Positions 1-7,765 of a stretch of 64,000 bases of DNA are shown here, piece after piece. The DNA is from an uncultured Bacteroidota bacterium (GTDB lineage: Bacteria > Bacteroidota > Bacteroidia > Chitinophagales > Saprospiraceae), in contig CALMSX010000116.1 in NCBI GenBank assembly GCA_937872515.1, positions 1 through 64,000 of the forward strand. Reading direction: 5' to 3'. Numbering within the stretch: the stretch's first letter is position 1; every line of letters starts with the position of its first letter. The notes below the pieces were generated by a model, which made no database searches, was not told where the DNA came from, and was given only the letters and a program-made list of their open reading frames with translations. The translations under genes and the position numbers were made by a program.

Positions 1-36
1 CTATCATAAGGCAAGTAAATTAATAGAATTGTCAGC

Positions 37-270
37 TCATTGAAAAAATATAGGGGATAGTTCATTAAAGTGTGTCTGGGTTAAAAAATAATTTACCGAA
101 CAGCCGGGATAGAGTTCGGATGCTTCAACTGGTAAACGTCCGCTTTTCTTTGTGGAGAATCTGTCAAGGCTGGCGACGCAGGAGCCATTCATTTTAGCCT
201 TTACTGATTCGGAACAAAGGATACCTTTGTTTACCAGTTGATGCATCAAGATCTGTTCATTTACCCTCAT
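37..270 (-). CDS. Small open frame in the IS 3' tail, doubtful
   Basis: A 77-codon open frame follows the transposase on the same strand, 9 bp after its stop, and fills the otherwise unexplained tail of the IS; its stop lies just outside the element. I do not recognise the product. It has four Cys residues and no signal peptide or clear domain. It could be a passenger remnant or a chance frame; its end outside the IS argues against a conserved gene. Confidence 0.2.
   Translation of the reverse strand: MRVNEQILMHQLVNKGILCSESVKAKMNGSCVASLDRFSTKKSGRLPVEASELYPGCSVNYFLTQTHFNELSPIFFQ
46..53. repeat. Target-site duplication, left copy
   Basis: AAATATAG directly precedes the left inverted repeat and is repeated exactly at 1552-1559 after the right inverted repeat. 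The 8-bp length fits IS256-family transposition. Confidence 0.85.
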
Positions 271-1551
271 CTGCCAGACTTATCTGATGTGTTTATTGAT
301 TAATTCAGGGTACTTTTCCATGATCTCTCTTTGAATAGTTTTCCAGTTGTAAGCTGTTCTTTTCCATGACTTTTCGTTGTGCATAAGTGCCAGATATATC
401 TGTTTAAGCAATGCAGTTTCCGACACCCAGGCCGCCTTGCCTTTTACTATTTTTCTAATTATTCTATGTAGTGCTTCCACTGGATTTGTCGTGTAGATCA
501 TCCTACGAATGTGAGATCCAAAGTTCATATAAGCCATTAGTTCTTCCCATGCTTGCTCCCAATTTTCAACTATGTATCCGTATGTTTTACCCCATTGTTG
601 TTTGAACAACTCCAAGGCCGATAATGCCGCTTGTTCTGTTGGTGCACTATATATTTTCCTTAGTGCAACCACCACCTTTTTTGCATCTTTATCATCCACA
701 TATTTCATTGAATTTCTTACTTGGTGAACAATACATTTCTGTTTAATGGCTCTTGGATACTCCTCTTGTATGGTCTCTGAAAAACCCTTCAAATTATCTG
801 TACATATCACAAGAATATCCTCAACACCACGCTTCTTGAGGTCCTGCAATACCAACCCCCAATTGTAAGCTCCTTCACTCTGATTGATGTACAAGCCCAG
901 TAAATCCCTGTTGCCTCCCCAGTCTACTGAATACACGGTATAAAAGGCTCTTGTGCTATACACTCCTTCATGTCTAACCTTAAAATGGATCGCGTCAAGA
1001 TATACGATTGGGTAAAATGATTGCAAAGCCCTTGTTTTCCAGGCTTCTATCTCTGGTAACACATTATCTGTTATTTGAGATATCTTTCCAGCAGATATTT
1101 CTATCCCATAGATCTTCTGGATCAGTCTACGTACATCCTCTACAGAGTTACCTTGTGCATATAAGGCTATAATTTGAGTATCTAACCCACTATGAAGCTC
1201 CTTTTCTCGCTTTCCTATTAACTCTGGCTCAAATGTTGAATTTCGATCTCTGGGCGTTTGTACTTCAATTGGGCCACTTTGAGTGATTACTTGCTTTTTT
1301 GTGTAGCCATTCCGCTTATTCTTTTTACCCATAAGCAATTCATTGTCAATATGATGGTCTGCTTCACCTTCTAACATCTTATTAACCATGCTCTGCAAAA
1401 GCTCACTAAATGGACTACCATCTCCAAACAGCGGCTCCTTCGAATATAGCCGTTGTTTCATTCTTTCATAAAGTTCTTGGCTTTCTACCTTTTCTTTTTC
1501 TTCTTTATTCATTTTACAAAGATATGTAGACACACTTTATTGAACAGTCTC
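54..1551 (-). mobile_element. Complete IS256-family insertion sequence
   Basis: The element is about 1498 bp. It is bounded by imperfect 24-bp terminal inverted repeats (54-77 and 1528-1551, 20 of 24 matches, sharing the core TAAAGTGTGTCT) and flanked by a perfect 8-bp direct repeat, AAATATAG, at 46-53 and 1552-1559. An 8-bp target duplication is typical of IS256. It carries one full-length transposase gene on the minus strand and an unusually long 3' tail of about 200 bp (78-279). Ends, duplication and gene are all intact, so the insertion looks recent and the element potentially active. It was inserted just upstream of a hairpin terminator (1565-1585). Confidence 0.93.
280..1533 (-). CDS. 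IS256-family (mutator-like) transposase
   Basis: This 417-aa DDE transposase moves the element by a copy-and-paste-like route typical of IS256. Visible hallmarks are the first catalytic Asp in YLDAIHFKVR, the second in ICTDNLKGF, the Cys/His segment CIVHQVRNSMKYV between them, and the C-terminal YTTNPVEALHRIIRK segment usual in this family, with the catalytic Glu expected in the WEQAWEELM region. Length is normal for IS256 (about 400 aa) and there is no frameshift. The ATG lies only a few bases inside the right inverted repeat, so transcription must start in the repeat or from outside the element. The family assignment is secure; activity is inferred from the intact frame and ends. Confidence 0.95.
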   Translation of the reverse strand: MSTYLCKMNKEEKEKVESQELYERMKQRLYSKEPLFGDGSPFSELLQSMVNKMLEGEADHHIDNELLMGKKNKRNGYTKKQVITQSGPIEVQTPRDRNSTFEPELIGKREKELHSGLDTQIIALYAQGNSVEDVRRLIQKIYGIEISAGKISQITDNVLPEIEAWKTRALQSFYPIVYLDAIHFKVRHEGVYSTRAFYTVYSVDWGGNRDLLGLYINQSEGAYNWGLVLQDLKKRGVEDILVICTDNLKGFSETIQEEYPRAIKQKCIVHQVRNSMKYVDDKDAKKVVVALRKIYSAPTEQAALSALELFKQQWGKTYGYIVENWEQAWEELMAYMNFGSHIRRMIYTTNPVEALHRIIRKIVKGKAAWVSETALLKQIYLALMHNEKSWKRTAYNWKTIQREIMEKYPELINKHIR

Positions 1552-1559
1552 AAATATAG
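1552..1559. repeat. Target-site duplication, right copy
   Basis: Exact copy of AAATATAG at 46-53, marking the right boundary of the insertion sequence. Confidence 0.85.
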
Positions 1560-1564
1560 GGATC

Positions 1565-1585
1565 AAAAGCCCAGTGGGCTTTTTT
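1565..1585. terminator. Rho-independent terminator next to the IS
   Basis: AAAAGCCC, loop AGT, then GGGCTTTT continuing into a T run. Nothing upstream within the window needs it, so it probably belonged to a gene left of the window that the IS has now separated from its terminator. The symmetric A/T flanks mean it could work in both directions. Confidence 0.7.
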
Positions 1586-1595
1586 AGCTGTGAAC

Positions 1596-1613
1596 TGCGA
1601 CATCCTTGTCGCA
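1596..1613. repeat. Perfect short palindrome
   Basis: TGCGACA, loop TCCT, TGTCGCA: a 7-bp perfect stem without a T run, so not a terminator. It may be a repetitive extragenic palindrome; this rests on appearance only. Confidence 0.4.
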
Positions 1614-1696
1614 GCAACCACAAATCCAGAGCAGAGGTAAAAGTGTGCATTTTAAGCGTCTCACCAATCATCTATCTAACTAACACCAGTTAGACT

Positions 1697-1850
1697 CGCT
1701 CCGCGCCCAGCGCTCCGCACTCTCCGCTTAGCGCTCCGCATTCTACGCTCCACGCCCCGCGCTCTACGCTCTACGCTCCGCACTCTACGCCCCACGCCCC
1801 ACGCTCAACGCTCCACGCCCCGCGCTCTACGCTCCACGCTCCGCCCATCG
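1697..1850. repeat. GC-rich heptanucleotide tandem array (about 22 units)
   Basis: The stretch reads in strict 7-base register as units such as CGCTCTA, CGCTCCA, CGCTCCG, CGCCCCA and CGCCCCG, consensus CGCYCYR, for about 22 units. It is far richer in C and G than its surroundings. Seven is not a multiple of three and no product is implied. It resembles the short tandem repeated repetitive (STRR) heptamer arrays known from cyanobacteria; some Bacteroidota intergenic regions hold similar arrays. Units are degenerate, so it is an old or slowly homogenised array. Confidence 0.85.
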
Positions 1851-1861
1851 TTGACAATTGA

Positions 1862-2329
1862 TCACTTAAACCTCAAAAACTCTATCATGTATTGTTTTTG
1901 CGCCACACAACTTTTTTCTTCCACTGGAGACTCCATATAGTTGACCAGAAAATTACCCCCAATGGTTCGATACTCTTTTCCTTGTACTTCTTGGATCACT
2001 TTGACGGCTTCAATCTGTTGCTGTAGATAGTTAAAAGTATTTAGATCATAACACTGATATCGCAGGTAGTATATATTGCTTTTTGACTGCACTAAATACT
2101 CCTTGTAAGGGTAACACTTTCCTTCACCCTCCCAAGGACACCTGCCATAAAAATAAGCAAGGGAATCTTCACCTACTTTCTCAAATGACATCTTGATGTT
2201 GGTGAATGTGGGAAATATGTCAGCAATATTAAGTATGTTTTCTAATTTTTCAAGTTTCAGAGAATCACATTGAGCGGTACCCTTTACACCAGCTAAACAC
2301 ATAATTGAAAGCACTAACCATTTTGCCAT
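1862..2329 (-). CDS. Secreted protein of unknown function
   Basis: This 155-aa product begins MAKWLVLSIMCLAGVKGTAQ, a clear Sec signal peptide with likely cleavage after TAQ. The mature part has several Cys residues (such as CDS, RCPW, GKCYPY and KSCVAQ), suggesting disulfides in the periplasm or outside the cell. I do not recognise a family. It stands alone on its strand, with the heptamer array immediately downstream of its stop and a divergent barrel-protein gene upstream. Confidence 0.6.
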   Translation of the reverse strand: MAKWLVLSIMCLAGVKGTAQCDSLKLEKLENILNIADIFPTFTNIKMSFEKVGEDSLAYFYGRCPWEGEGKCYPYKEYLVQSKSNIYYLRYQCYDLNTFNYLQQQIEAVKVIQEVQGKEYRTIGGNFLVNYMESPVEEKSCVAQKQYMIEFLRFK

Positions 2330-2444
2330 TTGGAACTATTTTAAAATCAATATTTTTCTCTGAATTGGCTCAAAATTCGAAAAATTATTCCACTACAGCC
2401 CCGATTCTGGTAAATTTTATTTTAATTTTGATCAAATTTTTGAT

Positions 2445-3176
2445 GTGAATCCCAATTTTTATCTTTTCGAAAAGACAACTCTTACCCTCAAAACCCTGGC
2501 CATCAGCATCATTTTGGCAGGACTTTCCACAAGTGCTTTTTCACAAGGCAGCTATACTTCGCTGGGTGTGGGATACAATATTGCCGATTATACCATGCCA
2601 GGCTTTTCTGACCTCCTGGATCAAATCAATGTTGCCAATCCGGGACTCACTAAAAGTTTTACTGACGACCACAACTATAGTGGATTTAACCTGCATATGG
2701 GCTTTGGAAACAAAAAGTCCTGCTTCACCATTCAATATGCCCGATATAACAAAAAACATACGGCAGAAGGTATAATTCCCCTCATTAGCCCCAACAATGC
2801 AACCTATTCCATAGGCGCCCATCACAATTTTTTCACTTTTCAATACCAGGTATTTCCTGTTCGTTTTATTGGCCTCGGCGCCCATTTTGGCTATGGCTAT
2901 TCAACTTTTAAAAATGAACAAAAGGATTTGTTTTTCGGAGAAGTCAATGCAACGGTTGATAAAAAAGGTGGGGGAGTATATGGCATCAATGCAGCCTTTT
3001 TGGTACCATTGGGTACAGGGGCTCAAATCAGGGTGCAGCCCGCTTATTCTATCGCTGTTTATAAAATGGATATGGACAACCTGCCTGTCATTTACCTCGG
3101 CCCCAATCACAATGCGCCAACAGAGTCTAAAATCAAAGGACTTTCTATCGAGGCTAGTTTTGACATCAAGTTTTAA
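2445..3176 (+). CDS. Outer-membrane beta-barrel protein, hypothetical
   Basis: This 243-aa protein starts at GTG (no in-frame ATG lies between the upstream stop and the signal peptide). A signal peptide ending ...STSAFSQ is followed by alternating aromatic/hydrophobic and polar strands (YTSLGVGYNIADYT, GLGAHFGYGYSTF, IRVQPAYSIAVYKM) and a C-terminal strand ending in Phe (LSIEASFDIKF), the pattern of an 8-10-strand outer-membrane barrel. A TAATTTTG -7 box lies at 2423-2430, which would give a leader of about 10 bases. Its role is unknown; a porin-family or OmpW/OmpX-like fold is the best guess. Confidence 0.7.
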   Translation: MNPNFYLFEKTTLTLKTLAISIILAGLSTSAFSQGSYTSLGVGYNIADYTMPGFSDLLDQINVANPGLTKSFTDDHNYSGFNLHMGFGNKKSCFTIQYARYNKKHTAEGIIPLISPNNATYSIGAHHNFFTFQYQVFPVRFIGLGAHFGYGYSTFKNEQKDLFFGEVNATVDKKGGGVYGINAAFLVPLGTGAQIRVQPAYSIAVYKMDMDNLPVIYLGPNHNAPTESKIKGLSIEASFDIKF

Positions 3177-3423
3177 TGAGGATAAGAGTTTTTATCAGTA
3201 TTAAATACAGTTAAAATTTGAAATTCAAAACAGATGCATTGGATTGACTACCATCTAATATAAGTTAGACTTATATGGATATCTATTTTTGTTTAAATGA
3301 AAGCCATTATGGCATTAAAACTATTTTCTTAATAAGTTCTCAGTTTATCGGAATAATCATTAAATCACATTATTAATTATTAACCTAAATTGAGACAAAA
3401 TATGAAATTGTAATTGTAAACTA
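3177..3423. other. AT-rich intergenic region
   Basis: I see no gene here. The one structural feature is a perfect 8-bp inverted repeat ATATAAGT-tag-ACTTATAT at 3258-3276, with no T run directly after it. It may help end the barrel-protein transcript or be a protein-binding site. Confidence 0.4.
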
Positions 3424-3454
3424 TTGACAAACGACAAATATTATATTACATTTG
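3424..3454 (+). promoter_or_regulatory. Bacteroidota-type promoter (TTG-N20-TAnnTTTG)
   Basis: TTG at 3424-3426 and TACATTTG at 3447-3454 are separated by 20 bases, matching the Bacteroidota -33/-7 consensus. The predicted start of transcription is near 3458, six bases before the ATG at 3464. This supports 3464 as the original start of the lipoprotein gene. Confidence 0.65.
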
Positions 3455-3473
3455 TTATAAAACATGAAAAAGT

Positions 3474-3494
3474 ACTTCAAACTTCAAACTTCAA
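3474..3494 (+). repeat. Heptamer repeat ACTTCAA x3 in a signal-peptide region
   Basis: Three perfect tandem copies of ACTTCAA lie between an ATG (3464) and the lipobox codons of the following gene. With three copies the frame from 3464 reads 15 codons and stops at 3509-3511. With two copies (or five) it would run straight into the Cys-rich reading frame. The repeat therefore sets the frame of the signal peptide. Confidence 0.85.
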
Positions 3495-3533
3495 ACTTTA
3501 GTTTGGGTTAATTTCACCCTCTTTCTTATCCTC

Positions 3534-3878
3534 ATGTCGTGCTCTGAAAATGTTGAAATACCTGAATCCCAACAAATATATTCCTACCCTAGAACAGAGA
3601 TTGTATGTGGATGTAGTGTATCTGTTCTTGACAATTGTTGCGTTCGTTTATCATGCGATTTGGATGGAGTTTATTATTCCATTGGGGTAGATGGTTGCGG
3701 AGGATTATTAGGACATAATTATGGTGTGTTAACTGGTGGAGCACCTGGAGTTGATATCTGCTCGCCCTGTGGAGGAAATGTTATAGTCAGAACATGGGCA
3801 GCAGGGGGCAGATGCGATGATTTTGATACATGGGATATCTCTGTTGTGGATTGTGAAAAGGAACTTTGCTGTCAATGA
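3534..3878 (+). CDS. Cys-rich lipoprotein, signal peptide currently out of frame
   Basis: The open frame from the ATG at 3534 encodes 114 aa with 13 cysteines (Cys3, then pairs such as CGC, CC, CSPC and a terminal CC). The 13 codons upstream of that ATG, in the same frame, read as a hydrophobic signal core ending in a lipobox, LILMSC, so the natural protein is a lipoprotein acylated at Cys3. Its proper start, MKKYFKLQ at 3464, sits beside a good promoter but is in another frame because of the ACTTCAA x3 repeat (3474-3494). Loss of one repeat restores a continuous gene; as sequenced only a signal-less form could be made. The stop overlaps the next gene's start (ATGA), so the two are coupled. 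No family recognised. Confidence 0.6.
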   Translation: MSCSENVEIPESQQIYSYPRTEIVCGCSVSVLDNCCVRLSCDLDGVYYSIGVDGCGGLLGHNYGVLTGGAPGVDICSPCGGNVIVRTWAAGGRCDDFDTWDISVVDCEKELCCQ

Positions 3879-5368
3879 AATTTTTACATATTTTTTGCTT
3901 ACTCCTGCTCTTTTGTTCTGCACAAGCACAGTGTCCAGACAAAAATATAGTATTTCATAATCAAGCAATGATTGATAGCTTTCCCATCAAGTTTCCTAAT
4001 TGCAAAAATTTGGGACCCATTGGATTTTCTATTAGAGAAAGTGAGCTAGGAAATATCACAAGCCTGTTGCCATTTCAGCAACTTATAGGAGCACAGGAAT
4101 GCGAATTATTTATCATTGCTAACAAAAAACTTACTTCTCTTGCTGGGTTAGACAATATTGATAGCATAAAGAATGGCGTTCTCATTCAAAATAATTCTAT
4201 AAAGGACATCAACGCGCTAACTAAATTAAAATATTGTAAATGGGGTCTTACAATAGAAGAAGATAGCTTGGTTAATTTGTCAGGCCTTGAAAATCTGAAC
4301 TATGCTTTTCAAGTTTCACTTCAAAGTAAAAATACTGGTAAAATTTCCTTAAAACCGCTTTCAGGGTTGAGAGAGGCTTCAAATCTAATCTTTTCAGGGA
4401 ATTATATTTTTGAAAAATTGAGGCTAAAATATGTTAAAAATCTTACTATTCGCTCCAACGACTTTATTGAAAATCTAAATGGTATTTTTATAGATAGTCT
4501 GGTAGAAAATCTTACTCTATTCTTGAGAAGAGACTTTTCGTTCGAAGGTCAAAATAGACCCTCGCTTATAAATAATATTTCTATAAATGGTGACAAAATT
4601 CATGAACTATCTTTTAAAGGAATTGAGAGTTACAATCGTATAAAAAATGTTTATTTATTTGATTTCAATGCATTTGCCGATGAGGCGAGCCTAGAGAGTG
4701 TGGTTATCACCAATGGGCTGCATGTGGAAAACATTAAAAATTATCCAAAAAATTTCCTTTCATCCTTTTTATACCCGGATTCTATTAATCTTATAGGCTT
4801 GGTCAGCTTAGATTCTCTCATCAATTTAAAAGGCTTGGAAAGCGTAAAAGAATTAAGTGGATTAAGACTTTCGGATAATGAAAACCTGAAAAATATCGAT
4901 GCTTTGTTAAATGTTAAATCAGCAAATGTTTTTGCCCATGTTTATATCCCCAATAAGCAGTATTATTTAATGATTGACAAGAATCCAATGTTAAATTATT
5001 GTCAGATTCCATTTATTTGTGATGTATTAAATAAAGCCCCAAGCTCTAAAGTATTTATAAATCAAAATGATGAACTGTGTGAAGATAAAGACGCAGTGAT
5101 AAAACTATGTAAGGTTTCCATGGTAACAGAGACTGAAAAAGGAGAGAAAGGGGGGATCTACCCCAATCCTATTAAACCTGGTAACCAAATCTTTACTCAT
5201 TCTTCTGAACGCGTTGTTCAATGGTCTATTTTTGATTTAACTGGAAATCAAATCATTTCCTCATTACAGGAACCTATTACCATACCCAATACCATTAAGC
5301 CTGGCGTTTACATTTTAAAAACAAAAACTAGCAAAAATTCAGCTAGTTTTAAATTATGGATCTATTGA
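3875..5368 (+). CDS. T9SS-secreted leucine-rich-repeat-like protein
   Basis: This protein is about 497 aa, starting at the ATG that overlaps the previous stop. MKFLHIFCLLLLFCSAQAQ is a signal peptide. The body has repeated irregular LRR/receptor-L-like units: SLAGLDNIDSI, DINALTKLKYC, NLSGLENLNYA, PLSGLREASN, NLKGLESVKELSGLRLSD and NIDALLNVKS. A T9SS type A sorting domain occupies about the last 75 residues (GIYPNPIKPG near its start, GVYILKTKT near its end). It should be exported by T9SS and attached to the cell surface or released. LRR folds bind proteins or glycans; the ligand is unknown. Coupling to the Cys-rich lipoprotein suggests a surface pair. Confidence 0.8.
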   Translation: MKFLHIFCLLLLFCSAQAQCPDKNIVFHNQAMIDSFPIKFPNCKNLGPIGFSIRESELGNITSLLPFQQLIGAQECELFIIANKKLTSLAGLDNIDSIKNGVLIQNNSIKDINALTKLKYCKWGLTIEEDSLVNLSGLENLNYAFQVSLQSKNTGKISLKPLSGLREASNLIFSGNYIFEKLRLKYVKNLTIRSNDFIENLNGIFIDSLVENLTLFLRRDFSFEGQNRPSLINNISINGDKIHELSFKGIESYNRIKNVYLFDFNAFADEASLESVVITNGLHVENIKNYPKNFLSSFLYPDSINLIGLVSLDSLINLKGLESVKELSGLRLSDNENLKNIDALLNVKSANVFAHVYIPNKQYYLMIDKNPMLNYCQIPFICDVLNKAPSSKVFINQNDELCEDKDAVIKLCKVSMVTETEKGEKGGIYPNPIKPGNQIFTHSSERVVQWSIFDLTGNQIISSLQEPITIPNTIKPGVYILKTKTSKNSASFKLWIY

Positions 5369-5408
5369 AAGAACTGGTAAGTTTTAATTCAGACTTTCAC
5401 CCTTTTAA

Positions 5409-7763
5409 CTAAGGTTTTTGTTTCACCCATTTTACAACTTTTGTTTTACCTGTTGCTGATTGAAGAGTTATCGTATAAACACCGTCAGGCAAGTCACTCG
5501 TATCTAATTCAATTCCATTTGGGATTATTGTTTTGGCAGATGCAAGAACAGTTCCATTTAAATTAGAAATATTTAAAAATTCCCAATGATCTGAATGCAG
5601 CACTGTGATAATTGAATAGGTAGGATTGGGGAAAAGTTTGAATTTACTAAGAACATCATTCGTAGTAGTAAAAACGTTGGTTTCCCCTTTTGTGGGTAAG
5701 CTTAACTTTCCAACCAAAGGCCCCCCATCCGGATATCGGCCATAAGCAACATTCGTTTGACTTAGTCCAAATCTTACCGTATCAATAGGTGCAAAATAAT
5801 TGTCGGCATTGTCAAATATACCAATAAACTCTCCGTCTTTACTCAACTTAAAATTGGCGTGTCCTGGTCCCTGCGATCCATCCTCATCAGCCCAAAAGCT
5901 TACCCATGATTTGGCAGATAAGGTGATATCCGGCATCAACCATTTATCCGGCTTTTGCAAATTGTCTGAAAGGTAGTACTGTCCCAAATAGATGTCTTCC
6001 TCACCGGCATTGTAAATTTCAATCCAGTCTTCTGCTTCACCGGCTTCATCTTTGATGTCGGTATTGTCGGCCATCCATTCATTGATAAACAATTGGGGAA
6101 CTTCGTTGTAACCAATGGAGTAATTGTAAGTATTGCAAACCGGCCATTTGCTCTCTCGGTTGGAAAGATCAACTGCCTTTAAGGTTAACTGGATGGTTGC
6201 TGGTTGGGTACCACTCCTCTCAAAATGATATCTGTGGTCATTTTTAAATGCATCTATGCCTTGTCCATCATCCTTCAATTCAAGTGTTTGCCAGCTTCCA
6301 TTGTCGAGTCGAAAAGTGATTTCTACTTTTAGAGCCTCCATGGCCTCAGCGGTAAAACTCATAATGTATTTTCCGTTCTTATAAGCAGATCGAATGTCGC
6401 CAAAATATGGACTTACCTGGGTATTTTGAAGCTGGGACTGGGCAGTTGAAAGTCGTTTGGCAAAGTACTCTTTGATGCCATATTTTACATGCCTGTCATT
6501 CATGGTTTCAAAGCTGTTCAAAAAATCATTGTAAGTGTAGCCATAATCAAGCCCCGAATAAATATCTGTGCCCCTATAGGGTTTAATGCGATCTCTTGTT
6601 TTATCTACCAGGGCATTGATACTATCACTTTGTAAAAATGTTTGAAGCCAATGTTTGATCAAATAGCCATACCTCGTTTTGTAGTCTGATTGCGACATGA
6701 GGTTGTAAAACAAGGGTCTGTCATTGGAAGGCTCGGCCCATGAATATATATTTTTGTCACCCCAGTCTTCACCAAACCAATCAACACCCATGGTATTGTC
6801 AACATCGTAGGCCATAATTTCTAGCCTTGCTCCATTCGTAGGGATGTACACATAGGCATTGTTTTTATTGAACAAAGGATTGTCCCAATGACCTGCCAAC
6901 ACCTCCATGGCCATGGTTTTGAGATAAGCATCTACATCAAATACTTCTTCCAGCTTACACCTGAAATTGGGATCGTCTTTTGCATTGAGTCTTCTGATAA
7001 ATTCTATCAGGTCATAGGTGTTGGGATCATCTTCATGGTTCTGCGGTTCGTATACTGTTGAAGGATACTGTGAAGGGTTGCTGCCCCTGTATTTAAAATC
7101 ACAACCATAAAAACACTTAAAAATCTGACCTTCTTCATCTTTGTCCCTGGCTTGAAAATAATCGTTGTCAATGTGCTCTACATTGAGATAGATGCCCTTG
7201 TATTCATTGTTGACAAACAAGAGTACATGGTTGGCACGAGGTGCATCGATGCCCGCTTTTCTCATAAGATCCCACACTATTTTAGCCCTCGAAAGTGAAG
7301 GATCATTGTGCTCACCGTTGAGGTTGAGGTCCGAAAGACCCTGGTATTTTTTGCCACCAAAATGATTAAACTTTACCTTAAATGATTTTTTGGCCGACTG
7401 CCTCGAAGTGTTTCCCCTTAATCGGAAGCCTACATTTTTAAGCGTATCTCTGCTACTGCCATCACTCCACACAAAGGTGGCCGGATATTCATGGTCTTCC
7501 TCCCAATTGGAGGGATCCAGTAAGGCATTGAGTGAATCGGCATCCATTGTGATATAAATGCTCGACACCACACCATCATTAAACAAAGGATTGTACTTGG
7601 GTTGGATTTGGCTATAGCCGGTTTGGCAGGCCAGCAAAAGGATCAAAGAGAGCCAGCTGTAATTGAATACAGATGGCTCTCTTTGACTTATTCGGTAAGA
7701 ATGTCCGTTTTTTTCAGCTAAATTTTTATCTCCGGCTAGCTTCCGGACATCCTGATAATACAT
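5409..7763 (-). CDS. CotH kinase-like protein with lamin-tail and T9SS sorting domains
   Basis: 784 aa. A hydrophobic export segment lies at about residues 36-52, after a long polar N-terminus. Residues 60-440 form a CotH domain: FRLRGNTSRQ and KKSFKVKFN near 113-132 and MAYDVDNTMG near 317-326, corresponding to nucleotide/metal-binding positions in CotH kinases. Residues 555-660 form a lamin-tail (LTD) domain (LFINEWMADN, EDWIEIYNAG). A T9SS sorting domain starts near 705 (KLFPNPTYSI) and ends VVKWVKQKP. CotH proteins phosphorylate extracellular substrates; the substrate here is unknown. The start lies 2 bp after the stop of the MopE-like gene, so they are co-transcribed. Confidence 0.88.
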   Translation of the reverse strand: MYYQDVRKLAGDKNLAEKNGHSYRISQREPSVFNYSWLSLILLLACQTGYSQIQPKYNPLFNDGVVSSIYITMDADSLNALLDPSNWEEDHEYPATFVWSDGSSRDTLKNVGFRLRGNTSRQSAKKSFKVKFNHFGGKKYQGLSDLNLNGEHNDPSLSRAKIVWDLMRKAGIDAPRANHVLLFVNNEYKGIYLNVEHIDNDYFQARDKDEEGQIFKCFYGCDFKYRGSNPSQYPSTVYEPQNHEDDPNTYDLIEFIRRLNAKDDPNFRCKLEEVFDVDAYLKTMAMEVLAGHWDNPLFNKNNAYVYIPTNGARLEIMAYDVDNTMGVDWFGEDWGDKNIYSWAEPSNDRPLFYNLMSQSDYKTRYGYLIKHWLQTFLQSDSINALVDKTRDRIKPYRGTDIYSGLDYGYTYNDFLNSFETMNDRHVKYGIKEYFAKRLSTAQSQLQNTQVSPYFGDIRSAYKNGKYIMSFTAEAMEALKVEITFRLDNGSWQTLELKDDGQGIDAFKNDHRYHFERSGTQPATIQLTLKAVDLSNRESKWPVCNTYNYSIGYNEVPQLFINEWMADNTDIKDEAGEAEDWIEIYNAGEEDIYLGQYYLSDNLQKPDKWLMPDITLSAKSWVSFWADEDGSQGPGHANFKLSKDGEFIGIFDNADNYFAPIDTVRFGLSQTNVAYGRYPDGGPLVGKLSLPTKGETNVFTTTNDVLSKFKLFPNPTYSIITVLHSDHWEFLNISNLNGTVLASAKTIIPNGIELDTSDLPDGVYTITLQSATGKTKVVKWVKQKP

Positions 7764-7765
7764 AT

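Noticed and set aside
1697..1850. CRISPR array
   Set aside because: The repeats are 7-base units directly abutting, with no unique spacers and no cas genes nearby.
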